Position numbers and translations under genes: made by a program. A stretch of DNA of 64,000 bases from contig JAGRGH010000032.1 in the NCBI GenBank assembly GCA_020445605.1, positions 62,001-126,000 on the forward strand. Direction: 5' to 3'. A model generated the notes under the pieces. That model had not been told where the DNA came from. It saw only the letters and a list, made by a program, of their open reading frames with translations, and did not search any database. The DNA comes from Chromatiales bacterium (GTDB lineage: Bacteria > Pseudomonadota > Gammaproteobacteria > JAGRGH01). Numbering within the stretch: position 1 is the first letter of the stretch; each line of letters starts with the position of its first letter. Below, in pieces: positions 34,578 through 42,469 of this stretch.

Positions 34578-36377
34578 ATGCAGAAAAGACACCTTTCCGT
34601 TGTCGCGGCCGCTGCGCTGGCGTGGGGCTCGGTCGCCCACGGCACGGATTTCATGCTGCTCGGCGGCGATCCGGCCGTGCTTTATTCGTACCCCGGCCCG
34701 GCGACCGCCGGCACGCTGAACGACGGCGCTGATGTGCATGGCGTGGCGCCGACCTTCGTCATCGGCTCGGACCCGAACTACCTCGGCGCCTGGAGCTACG
34801 TCGCGGGCGAGCAGCCGTTCGGTATTCCGGATGTGGCGACCCTGCCGCAGGACGCGGCCGGCGTCGAGGCCAACCTGATCTCGTTCGGCGTCGGCACGGT
34901 CAGCATCGATGACGGCGTGCTCGGCGCGGGCGGCGGGCCGCTCGTGACCGGCTGGTCGCTTGCGGGCACGGCCTATGGCCAGGGCATCGGGCCGACCACG
35001 CTGTCGGTCACGGCCGTCAACGGCGGGACCTACACCACGGCCACCGGCGCGCTGACCTTGGATGTGGACCTCGAGGCCGGCTTCTTCGGGGGCGCGCTGA
35101 CCGTGCCGGTGAGCGGCCTGGTGCTGTCGGGTGCGTCCGTGGTGCAGAACTCGCTCGCCGCGACGGGCAATGCCTACGTGGACGGTGTGGTGATCCCGAA
35201 GGCGACGGCCGTCGGCGCCAGCGGCGTGATGTTCATCGACATGACCGGCACGCTGCCGGCGAACCCGCCGTTCGTGCCGGTGCCGGTCGAGGTGCGCTTC
35301 CTGCTGGTCGGCGTCAGCGGCGTGATGCCGGCGAGCCTCGTCGATCTGTCGGTCACCAAATCCGCCGCACCCGCAGGCGTTCAGGCGCCCGGCAACAACG
35401 TGGTCTACACGCTGACCGTGAACAACGCCGGCCCGGCCGCGGCCAGCGGGGTGACGGTCGTCGACAGACTGCCCGCGGCGGTGAGCTGGGTCAGCGACAC
35501 CTGCGCCACCGGGGGGCCGGACGGCGACGGGCTTCTGACCTGGACCATCGGCGCCCTGGCGGTCGCGACGCCGACGATGTGCGCGGTGACCCTGAACATC
35601 GCCGCGAACGCGAACTTCGACTTCGACAACGCGGCGATCGCATTTTCGGACCAGCTCGACAGCGAACTCGCGGACAACATCGCCGAGGAGACGGTGATGC
35701 TCGCCGACAATGGCAACGAAGGCATCGGCCAGCCGTTCGACCCCACCCCCGGCACCCTGTTCCCCGCCGACCTCACCTGCTGGTACTGCCTCACCGGCGT
35801 ACAGACGCTCGGCGACAACTTCAAGGTCAACAGCTTCGCGCAGTTCGGCCAGCTCGTGTTCTACGGCGGCTACACCGACAACGTGCCCGCGCCCGACAGC
35901 TTCACGGCGCGAATCTACACGGATACACAACGGTCGCCCGGCATTCCCGGTGTGCCCGGTGTGCTGGTCGCGGACATCTCCGGGCCGGTCACCCGCAGCG
36001 GTCCGGTCGGCCTTCAGGGCGGCGCGCTCAGCGTCTATGAGTACCGCATGCCGATCGGCCTGAGCCTGCCGCGCGGCAGTTACTGGCTGGTGCTCGCGAA
36101 TGACGTGCCGGCGAGCGACAAGGACTGGGTCTGGTCCGTCGCACTGGACGATGCGGCCGGACGCTCACGCCCGACCTCCGTCTACGGCACCACGGCCCCG
36201 GGCGACAACTACCGCTGGGGCCCGAGCGAATCGCTGAGCTTCGCGTTCACCCTGCTGGCGGTCGAGGGGGCGACGGACATCCCGGCACTGGGCATCGGCG
36301 GGCTTGCGCTGCTGGCGTCCCTGCTCGGCGGGCTGGTATGGACGCGCCGACGGCGAGCTTGCGCACCAAACGGCTGA
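34578..36377 (+). CDS. Exported DUF11-repeat surface protein with C-terminal anchor
   Basis: A 599-residue protein from ATG 34578. The signal peptide MQKRHLSVVAAAALAWGSVA is cut near VAHG. The middle carries a DUF11 module (about 255-375): VDLSVTKSAAPAGVQAPGNN and VVYTLTVNNAGPAAASGVTV, ending NAAIAFSDQLD. The C-terminal 30 residues are a sorting tail of the VPEP/IPTL kind: DIPALGIGG, a hydrophobic stretch, then WTRRRR. It should be exported and either processed or membrane-held; ligand unknown. A TATACT at 34536-34541 could be its -10 box. Its stop codon directly abuts the stem of repeat B2. Confidence 0.75.
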   Translation: MQKRHLSVVAAAALAWGSVAHGTDFMLLGGDPAVLYSYPGPATAGTLNDGADVHGVAPTFVIGSDPNYLGAWSYVAGEQPFGIPDVATLPQDAAGVEANLISFGVGTVSIDDGVLGAGGGPLVTGWSLAGTAYGQGIGPTTLSVTAVNGGTYTTATGALTLDVDLEAGFFGGALTVPVSGLVLSGASVVQNSLAATGNAYVDGVVIPKATAVGASGVMFIDMTGTLPANPPFVPVPVEVRFLLVGVSGVMPASLVDLSVTKSAAPAGVQAPGNNVVYTLTVNNAGPAAASGVTVVDRLPAAVSWVSDTCATGGPDGDGLLTWTIGALAVATPTMCAVTLNIAANANFDFDNAAIAFSDQLDSELADNIAEETVMLADNGNEGIGQPFDPTPGTLFPADLTCWYCLTGVQTLGDNFKVNSFAQFGQLVFYGGYTDNVPAPDSFTARIYTDTQRSPGIPGVPGVLVADISGPVTRSGPVGLQGGALSVYEYRMPIGLSLPRGSYWLVLANDVPASDKDWVWSVALDDAAGRSRPTSVYGTTAPGDNYRWGPSESLSFAFTLLAVEGATDIPALGIGGLALLASLLGGLVWTRRRRACAPNG

Positions 36378-36534
36378 GGAAACTCTGAATTGTCAGAGTT
36401 TCCCGCGACACATGGACGTGCCGCCATTTTCAACGGGTGTAACACGTTGAAAATGAAAGAAAACGAAAAATCGCGCTTTTTCGGGCTCAAAGCTCGGGCA
36501 ATCCGGGATGGATTGATCAGAGCCTCCCTAAGCA
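36375..36534. repeat. Family B element, copy B2 (fullest copy)
   Basis: Starting at the TGA of the preceding gene it reads TGAGGAAACTCTGA, folds back with TCAGAGTTTCC, and runs through CATGGACGTG, a TTTTCAAC/GTTGAAAA hairpin and an AAAATCGCGCTTTTT segment. It ends GATCAGAGCCTCCCTAA, an imperfect inverse of the start. About 155 bases long with terminal inverted repeats, it has no coding capacity. Confidence 0.8.
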
Positions 36535-36663
36535 GCGCCAGTCGGGCGCTTCTATACTTGCTATCTCCAGCGGGCTCGGGCTCTCCCGGCCGCGGAATTG
36601 CCGCGGCAATGTCCCTCGGCCCTGTGTGATTGGTTTCCTGATGTCCGTTCGTGAGGTCAGGCC

Positions 36664-37389
36664 GTGCGCAACCCCGTTCTCAGTTTTGGTCGCCGAGTCG
36701 TCGGCGTATCCCTGTTTCTCTTCGCTTGCGTGGCACCGGCGCCGCCACTGCGCGCCGAACCGCTACCGCCCGACGTGGTTCCGATCACGGCCGAACCCGA
36801 CCACAAGATCCGGTTCGACAACGGCCGGGTTCGGTTGGTCGAGGCGCGCATTCCCAGGGGCCGGCTCACGAAATTCCATGAGCACCAGTTCGACGCGTTC
36901 TTCGTCTTCTTCGCGAATGCGGCGGTCACCAACGAGGCGTATGGCGGCAAACCGACAACCAGCCCGACGCCGGTGGGCGCCGCCTATTTCATACCGGCAC
37001 CGCTGGGAGGCTACATCCACCGCGTCGGAGCGGGCGCGGATGCGGCGGTCCATGTCAGCGCGCTCGAACTGATGGTGCCGCCAGCGACCGATCGCGGCGA
37101 GCCCGAGGGCCGCTTTCCGCCGTTCGAACTCGCGATCGAATCCGCCCGCGGGCGCATGTACCGGTTGAAACTCGATCCCGGCGAGTCGGCCGAGGCATTC
37201 ACGCGGCCCGCCGGCACCGCGATCGTTGCCGTCAGCTCCGGGCGCAGTAGCGAACAGCGCGACGGCGGACCGACAACACTATGGGATTTTGAACCCGGCG
37301 ACTTCCGCTGGGTGGACACGGCCGAGGAACTGACCGTGCGCAATGACGGCAGCGCGCCGATCGAGCTGATCGAAATCGAGGTGTTCTGA
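36664..37389 (+). CDS. Exported cupin-like protein
   Basis: A 241-residue protein from GTG 36664 (MRNPVLSFGRR). A signal peptide runs to about PPLRAEP (VVGVSLFLFACVAPA). Two related beta domains follow: the first around HKIRFDNGRVRLVEARIPRG and FHEHQFDAFFVFF, the second around MYRLKLDPGESAEAFTRPAG and FRWVDTAEELTVRNDG. Both show the cupin pattern, with metal-ligand-like HEH in the first only. Function unknown. A TATACT at 36553-36558 is a possible promoter, which would be downstream of repeat B2. It is convergent with the methyltransferase gene. Confidence 0.7.
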   Translation: MRNPVLSFGRRVVGVSLFLFACVAPAPPLRAEPLPPDVVPITAEPDHKIRFDNGRVRLVEARIPRGRLTKFHEHQFDAFFVFFANAAVTNEAYGGKPTTSPTPVGAAYFIPAPLGGYIHRVGAGADAAVHVSALELMVPPATDRGEPEGRFPPFELAIESARGRMYRLKLDPGESAEAFTRPAGTAIVAVSSGRSSEQRDGGPTTLWDFEPGDFRWVDTAEELTVRNDGSAPIELIEIEVF

Positions 37390-37444
37390 AGCCGGAAGCG
37401 ATGCGTCGGCAGGCGCGGGCCGCGCCGTGCCTAAGGACAGAATT

Positions 37445-38134
37445 TCAGCGCTTGGCTCGATAGCCGGCGGGCGGTTCCAGTAGGCGCAGCTGTGGGTCTT
37501 TATGGCCCTTGCGACGCGCAACGCCATGATACGAATTCTCTTCGACATCCTCGTTGCCCCATTGCCGCCAGCCCGGGCGTTTGAATCTGGCGAACAGTTC
37601 CAGATACGGTCCGGGTGAACAGGCCTCGACGAGGTCGTAGATCTCGTCCGGCTTTCTCGAATGTTCGCGCTTGCGCGTGGACAGCAGGTTGACCTGCGTT
37701 CTACCGGGCGCAAGCGTACGCATGCTGCCGCGCACCCCAAAAAGTACGAGCTCGGTCACGTTGCGAAAGTAGAAGCCCACACCACGACCGTCTGGCCCGC
37801 CATCCTTGCGAATCTTGTACCAGACCAGGTTCGATTTGTAGGTAAAGCCCCAGGCTTCCATGACCCGCAATCCTTCCTGCAGCAGCGCGTTCGGCACCCA
37901 AAGATACAGATGGGATTTCGCGGCCGCGAGTTTCGAGACCGGCAGCTCCAGAATCTCCTTCAGTTCCATGGTCGGGTAACGCAGCAGCCGTCGGTGCTCG
38001 GGCGCCATCTTTCCCGTACGGTTCTGGAACTGCCAGGGTGGGTCGGCGAGGATGGTCGAAAACCGCCCAGCGACCTTGTCGACCAGATCATCCGCCGGGT
38101 TCGGCTCAGCAATGTTGTAGACCTTGCCAACCAT
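37445..38134 (-). CDS. MT-A70 family N6-adenine DNA methyltransferase (R-M modification subunit)
   Basis: A 229-residue protein from ATG 38134, in a TAATG overlap with the upstream endonuclease. The catalytic motif IV is DPPWQFQN at about 31-38. MT-A70 features follow: PTMELKEILELPVSKL, LYLWVPNALL and WYKIRKDGG, then LFGVRG and the SRKPDEIYDLVEACSPGPYLELFAR block with the cofactor-binding residues. Bacterial members such as M.MunI modify adenine in type II sites. Tight coupling to a BglII-like endonuclease makes this the protective methylase of a restriction-modification pair. Confidence 0.9.
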   Translation of the reverse strand: MVGKVYNIAEPNPADDLVDKVAGRFSTILADPPWQFQNRTGKMAPEHRRLLRYPTMELKEILELPVSKLAAAKSHLYLWVPNALLQEGLRVMEAWGFTYKSNLVWYKIRKDGGPDGRGVGFYFRNVTELVLFGVRGSMRTLAPGRTQVNLLSTRKREHSRKPDEIYDLVEACSPGPYLELFARFKRPGWRQWGNEDVEENSYHGVARRKGHKDPQLRLLEPPAGYRAKR

Positions 38135-38868
38135 TAACACACCTTCAGAGTCACGATATTCTTCGGAATGCCGATCAGCAGTAGCGGGCAAGGGTTGCCC
38201 ACGCCGCGCTTGACGCGATCCTCAAGTTTTCTCCAATGCGTTGTCGCCTGGCCAAACTTGTCAGACACAAACGCATGCGCCCACCCATCTTCGAATGAGC
38301 CCTTGGAACCCGTGGCCCGCTCGATATTGCCACGTTGACGTTCAGTGGGCGAATAGTACTCGCGCGCCTTCTCTAACGAGTTGACTTGGTTTGCACGTGC
38401 GAATGAAGCAACAATCTCCGACAGCGAATCCTGTAGCGTCGAACCGCGTGTAATGATGCCGCCGATCGAGATCACGCCGTCTGCATGCAGGCGCTTGAAG
38501 TTCTCCAGGTCTCGATCGAAAAACGGATCCTTGTTGTTCCATTCGATCTCCAGCGCGAACGTGCCGTTGTCGAACGATTTGACGTGATCAATCTCGTGCG
38601 AGATGGACTCCTTCTCCACGCCATCGACGGTTTTCTTGATCTCAAAACAGTGTTTGTTCCATCCGAGATCGGCGAACGCACGGCGCAACCGCTGCGTGAG
38701 TTCGCCCTCGCCGCCGCCACCGCGCACCAGTTCCTCGGCCGGCAGTTTCGCACCGAGCAGCACAGACTCGATCTCTGCCGCAGCCGATTCCATATCGTGT
38801 TTGAGGATGGCCTCCGCGTGGTGCAACTGGAGCACCTCGAAACCAGCTTCCCTTAGCTTTTCAAACAT
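38134..38868 (-). CDS. BglII/BstYI-family type II restriction endonuclease
   Basis: A 244-residue protein from ATG 38868 (MFEKLREAGFEV). The frame continues upstream, but that part is the wrong frame of the SPFH remnant and antisense to the integrase remnant, so it is not coding. The family core is HEIDHVKSFDNGTFALEIEW, with acidic residues at about 94, 107 and 109 in a PD-(D/E)XK-like arrangement. WNNKDPFFDRDLENFKRLH and GVISIGGIITRG follow, as in BglII-type enzymes. Recognition of a GATC-containing palindrome is likely from family but not shown. It overlaps the methylase start by one base. Confidence 0.85.
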   Translation of the reverse strand: MFEKLREAGFEVLQLHHAEAILKHDMESAAAEIESVLLGAKLPAEELVRGGGGEGELTQRLRRAFADLGWNKHCFEIKKTVDGVEKESISHEIDHVKSFDNGTFALEIEWNNKDPFFDRDLENFKRLHADGVISIGGIITRGSTLQDSLSEIVASFARANQVNSLEKAREYYSPTERQRGNIERATGSKGSFEDGWAHAFVSDKFGQATTHWRKLEDRVKRGVGNPCPLLLIGIPKNIVTLKVC

Positions 38869-38939
38869 GTTCGGGTGTTCTTGGTCGACTTGTTCGCCGC
38901 CCGCCGTGCGAGTCTGGCTACGCGATTCCGCATCATCCG

Positions 38940-39731
38940 CTATGGTTCGCGCGGCTTGCGCGCTTCGCTGGCCTCGATGCCGCGCAGCATCTGGATGATG
39001 TTCGACGCACCCAGCACCGCGGCCGCACCCTCGTAGCCCGCGCCCGTACCCTGCACCTGCACGGTCGGCACCTTGATGATGTCCGGGTTGTTCTGCGACG
39101 CGGCGAGGATCTTTTCCAGCGCCTGCAGTTGCAGCGTGCGGTCCTTGCCGAGCACCTGCGCCTGCGCCTCCTGGCCCTTGGCAATCTCGATCTGCTTGAG
39201 CTTCTCGCCCTCGCCCTCGAGACGCAGCTGTTCCTTGCGATGCTCGGCGGCGGCCTTGGCGATCTCGGCCGCGACCAGGGTCGGCTGCTGATCGGCCGCG
39301 GCGCGTTCGCGCTCGACCTTGATGCGTTCGGTCTGCGCGTTGCGTTCCTGCTCGTAGGTCGCGCGCAACTGGGTCGCGAGCTGTTCGCGCAGCCGCGCGA
39401 CCATCAGTTCCGGCGGAATCGCCGGCTCGCCCATGCGCACTTCCTGGATGGTCACGCCGGCCTTCTGGCCCTCGATCGCGATCGCCTGCTCGACGAGCGC
39501 GGTGATCTCGTCGCGCTTTTCGATGAAATCCAGCGCGCGGCGTTCGGGCTGGCCACCGATCGAGCGCAGGATGTCTCGGATCGCCGGCGTGATGATGTTG
39601 TCTTCCACGCGTTGCAGATCGCCGACCGAGGCGACGACGCGCGGCGCGTCGACCGGATGCACCTGCGCGACGACACGCATTTCGACCGGGATCTGCCAAC
39701 CCTTTTGCTTTGTTGTAACCGTTACGTAGAT
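38940..39731 (-). pseudogene. SPFH/prohibitin-family protein, 5'-truncated
   Basis: The C-terminal two thirds of a stomatin/prohibitin-type protein: GWQIPVEMRVVAQV, DAPRVVASVGDLQRVEDNII, EVRMGEPAIPPELMVARL, then a long Glu/Ala/Arg coiled coil and a C-terminal tail. The frame can be followed upstream to IYVTVTTK at 39731, where an in-frame TAG (39732-39734) stops it. The N-terminal membrane anchor and first SPFH strands are absent. Just beyond lies an AT-rich stretch and an integrase remnant. The gene was therefore cut by an insertion or deletion. An internal ATG at 39680 could still give a 246-residue product. Confidence 0.8.
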
Positions 39732-39757
39732 CTAGTCTTTTGTTTTTGGGGCAATAA

Positions 39758-40222
39758 TATTTTTTTGACCGTACCCCAGAGACCGGCAGGTACACACACC
39801 GCGTGCCCCTGTCACAGCAAGCGCTCGCCACGCTCGAGGAATTGCACAAGGTCTCGGGCCATTCGCAGTGGCTGATGCCCGGTCGCCTCGAGGACAAGCC
39901 GGCGAGCCAGAACACCATGATCTTCGCCGTGTATCGGATGGGCTTCCACAAACGCACCACCGTCCACGGCTTCCGCGCCCTCGCCTCGACGATCCTGAAT
40001 GAGGCCGTCATCGAGGTCGACGGCAAGAAGCACCGCATGTGGTCCGTCGACGCCGTCGAACGCGCGCTGGCCCACACCGAGCAGAACAAGGTCAAGGGCG
40101 CCTACGACCGCGGCGACCGCTTCGAAGAGCGGACACGGATGATGCAGTGGTGGGCTGATTACCTGGACGCGGTCGCCAAGTCCGCGGCCACGATGGAATC
40201 GGGGAGCAACGGTGCCGAGTGA
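39758..40222 (+). pseudogene. Phage/island integrase (P4-type tyrosine recombinase), C-terminal remnant
   Basis: The frame opens after a TAA at 39755-39757 and gives RTPETGRYTHRVPLSQQALA, then WLMPGRLEDKPASQ, VHGFRALASTILNE, LAHTEQNKVKGAYDRGD and MMQWWADYLDAV. These are the HxxR, H and Tyr boxes of a P4-like integrase, in order. The N-terminal arm-binding and core domains and the first catalytic Arg are missing. A GTG at 39803 could start a short product, but it cannot be an active recombinase. It ends 124 bases before the AlpA-like gene. Confidence 0.82.
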
Positions 40223-40346
40223 TCAGTTACTTCAGCAGATTCAGCCGGCTGGAAACCACGACGCGGGTTGCATTGGTTTTCTGCAGCCATCGCCAGCGAT
40301 CTCAATACCATCTCCACAAGTGAGGTCGCGATAGCACAGGAGACCA

Positions 40347-40526
40347 ATGATGAAACGACTGATTACCGACAAGCAGCTCAAGGAGAAACTCGGCGGCTGC
40401 TCCGAAATGACGACCTGGCGCCTGCGGCGCGATGGCACGCTCCCGAAGCCCAGGCAGCTGGGCAGCCGAAACGTGACGCCCGAGGAAGAGGCGGACAAGG
40501 CGATAGCCCAGCTTATAGGGCCCTGA
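40347..40526 (+). CDS. AlpA-like small DNA-binding regulator
   Basis: A 59-residue protein from ATG 40347 (an ATG follows at once at 40350) with AGGAGA four to eight bases upstream. The sequence MMKRLITDKQLKEKLGGCSE, then MTTWRLRRDGTLPKPRQLG, matches the winged helix-turn-helix of AlpA/excisionase proteins that accompany P4-type integrases. It belongs with the integrase remnant just upstream, and may once have controlled excision. It is convergent with the DUF262 gene, 32 bases away. Confidence 0.82.
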   Translation: MMKRLITDKQLKEKLGGCSEMTTWRLRRDGTLPKPRQLGSRNVTPEEEADKAIAQLIGP

Positions 40527-40558
40527 TTTCGTAAAAATCCATAACGCCCGATTACCGG

Positions 40559-42433
40559 CTACAGCGACGCAGGCCAAATCGTGTTGACGAGCGCCCCCAA
40601 ATCCGATGAACGCTCATGAATATGCTGCTCGTCCCACACATCAGCCTCAGCCACCTCCCGGTTAAGGACGAGTAGCGATTTTCCGAGCCGCGCACGCTTT
40701 TGGGCCCAAGCACCATTGCTAAGACTGGGATTCAAAGCCTCGGTCACTAAAGTCAGGTTTCCAAGCGTATTAACTCCTTGCTGCCGGGCCTCCATCTGCG
40801 ACTTTGTCTCGTCATCCAAGATATTCCCGTTCAGGGTGGCTTGAAACGTCGACTCGCATGGCGCCACTGCTCCATTTGGCAGCGGCCAATGTTCCGCCCA
40901 CTTCTGCGGCATAACGTGCTCGATCGTCAGATTGCTCGTATCGAGCGTCGTCTCATCAAACTTCGTCCGCTTGGCGTATTCGAGCTGCTGTAAGATGTAA
41001 CGTAGTCTTGCTGCGGGGATGCTTCCGTAGATCCCACGTGTTGTTGCAGCCTCCAAGACCTGGCCGTCGCTCGGCATTCTAGACGCGTCACCAGTCAGAG
41101 CAGCCAAGTCTGCGGCGAACGCAACGACGTTCGCGCCATTTTCATTCAGGCTACGTATCATCATGATCGCGACCTTGTTGTAGTTCTTTGTCGTCAGACC
41201 GCACAACTCGCGTCGAACAACGTAATTCTCGAGGAGCCTGAGCAGGCTTTCTTTCTCTTCGTCTTCAACTTCTTGCGCATTGATCCAGAGCACTACCGGG
41301 TGAAATGTAGACAGGTCCCAGTACCGCAATACCTGAGTTAGACGATTCGTTACCGGATTGGAGAGCTCTTCCATCCCACGGTAGGTCTTTGCGTGACCTA
41401 ATAGGATGTCAAGCTCTTCCCCTACCGTTGGGAAGCCCCTCTCGCGTGCGTAGTGCTGGTATTCAGTCGCAATCTTGCCCGTGTTTACCTCTCGTGCCGT
41501 TTCCGCCACGACGGCGTGCGAAATCAGGTGATCCGCCCTTGCTCGCTTGAAGCGACCTTGCCGAACCTGTGCGCTCCAGAAAGGCCCCTCGAATTCCTTC
41601 CAGCGTTCGTCGAACAGCTGCTCATCGTCCTCACCTGTCTTGCGGGCACGGTGAAAGACGTCATTGCGAATGAGGTCGAATGGCGACAGCGGTTTCGCCA
41701 TGCCGTTCAGCGACGCAAATATCTCCTGCGCGTCGTCGTTCTCGTCGAGATGAATCATCACAACCTGGAAGCCGGAGAGGAAGCCTGATAACAGGGCGTC
41801 TAGCGTATCCTCGGCCGTCGAGCCATCATTCTTGACGCGATCGTCAATGAATTCATTGATGGCTTCATGCAGGAACCAATAGGCTCTCAATAGGTTCGGA
41901 GCCTGACCTTTAATGAGATTCCCATTCTTATAAAAATACTGCTTCTCGAGCTTTTGAATGCTCTTCCGAGGGTTGTCCACGATGTTACGGTAGAGCTGGC
42001 GGTCATAGGCGGAAGGCCAAAGCTTGTACCGCTCCCTTTCGGGGTCAGCCATGCCTTTACCGAGTTCGTTGAAGAGATACGTTTCTACGACGTCCTGAAT
42101 CCGCGGCAATTCACGCTCGCGGGCAACTTCTCGCATCGTGATGAGCACCAGCTCGAAGGTTGTTATACGTTGCTGCCCGTCTACCAGATAGCGCTTGCGT
42201 ACAGTACCGAACGGCTGGCCCGAAGGCTCTGAGTAAATAATTGCTCCGAAGTAATGCGGGTACGCACGGCGCCCGTCGAGATGCTCTTCTGCTTTGTCCC
42301 GCAAATCCTCCCACAACTTGGGAATTTGCTTGTCTTCGTTGGTTTCCCACTCATAGTGCCGCTGATAGACGGGCACCACCCACTGCTGCTTTTCACTCAG
42401 CACAACCTCTAATCGGAACGCGTCCGCCCGCAT
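40559..42433 (-). CDS. DUF262-DUF1524 protein (GmrSD-type nuclease)
   Basis: A 624-residue protein. The DUF262 domain has VVPVYQRHYEWE at about 20-30 and the nucleotide-handling motif YLVDGQQRITT at about 82-92, then IFASLNGMAKPLSPFDLIRND. The DUF1524 domain near the C-terminus has a His-Asn-His-like motif LTIEHVMPQKW (about 502-512) and NTLGNLTLV (about 554-562). The fused form resembles type IV GmrSD enzymes that cut modified phage DNA. It starts 36 bases after the ATPase stop and so is the last gene of the six-gene operon, but it is more AT-rich than the genes before it and may be a later addition. Confidence 0.85.
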   Translation of the reverse strand: MRADAFRLEVVLSEKQQWVVPVYQRHYEWETNEDKQIPKLWEDLRDKAEEHLDGRRAYPHYFGAIIYSEPSGQPFGTVRKRYLVDGQQRITTFELVLITMREVARERELPRIQDVVETYLFNELGKGMADPERERYKLWPSAYDRQLYRNIVDNPRKSIQKLEKQYFYKNGNLIKGQAPNLLRAYWFLHEAINEFIDDRVKNDGSTAEDTLDALLSGFLSGFQVVMIHLDENDDAQEIFASLNGMAKPLSPFDLIRNDVFHRARKTGEDDEQLFDERWKEFEGPFWSAQVRQGRFKRARADHLISHAVVAETAREVNTGKIATEYQHYARERGFPTVGEELDILLGHAKTYRGMEELSNPVTNRLTQVLRYWDLSTFHPVVLWINAQEVEDEEKESLLRLLENYVVRRELCGLTTKNYNKVAIMMIRSLNENGANVVAFAADLAALTGDASRMPSDGQVLEAATTRGIYGSIPAARLRYILQQLEYAKRTKFDETTLDTSNLTIEHVMPQKWAEHWPLPNGAVAPCESTFQATLNGNILDDETKSQMEARQQGVNTLGNLTLVTEALNPSLSNGAWAQKRARLGKSLLVLNREVAEADVWDEQHIHERSSDLGALVNTIWPASL

Positions 42434-42469
42434 CTTCTATCTCCCGCCAATTTTTCGGTAATTCACATT

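Noticed and set aside
38869-40095. Long minus-strand frame joined upstream to the endonuclease, giving a 653-residue product
   Set aside because: Only the last 244 residues match a family. The upstream part is the wrong frame of the SPFH remnant and antisense to the integrase remnant.
39700-40350. tRNA gene as integrase attachment site
   Set aside because: No cloverleaf-like sequence or CCA-ended tRNA 3' part could be found near the integrase remnant.
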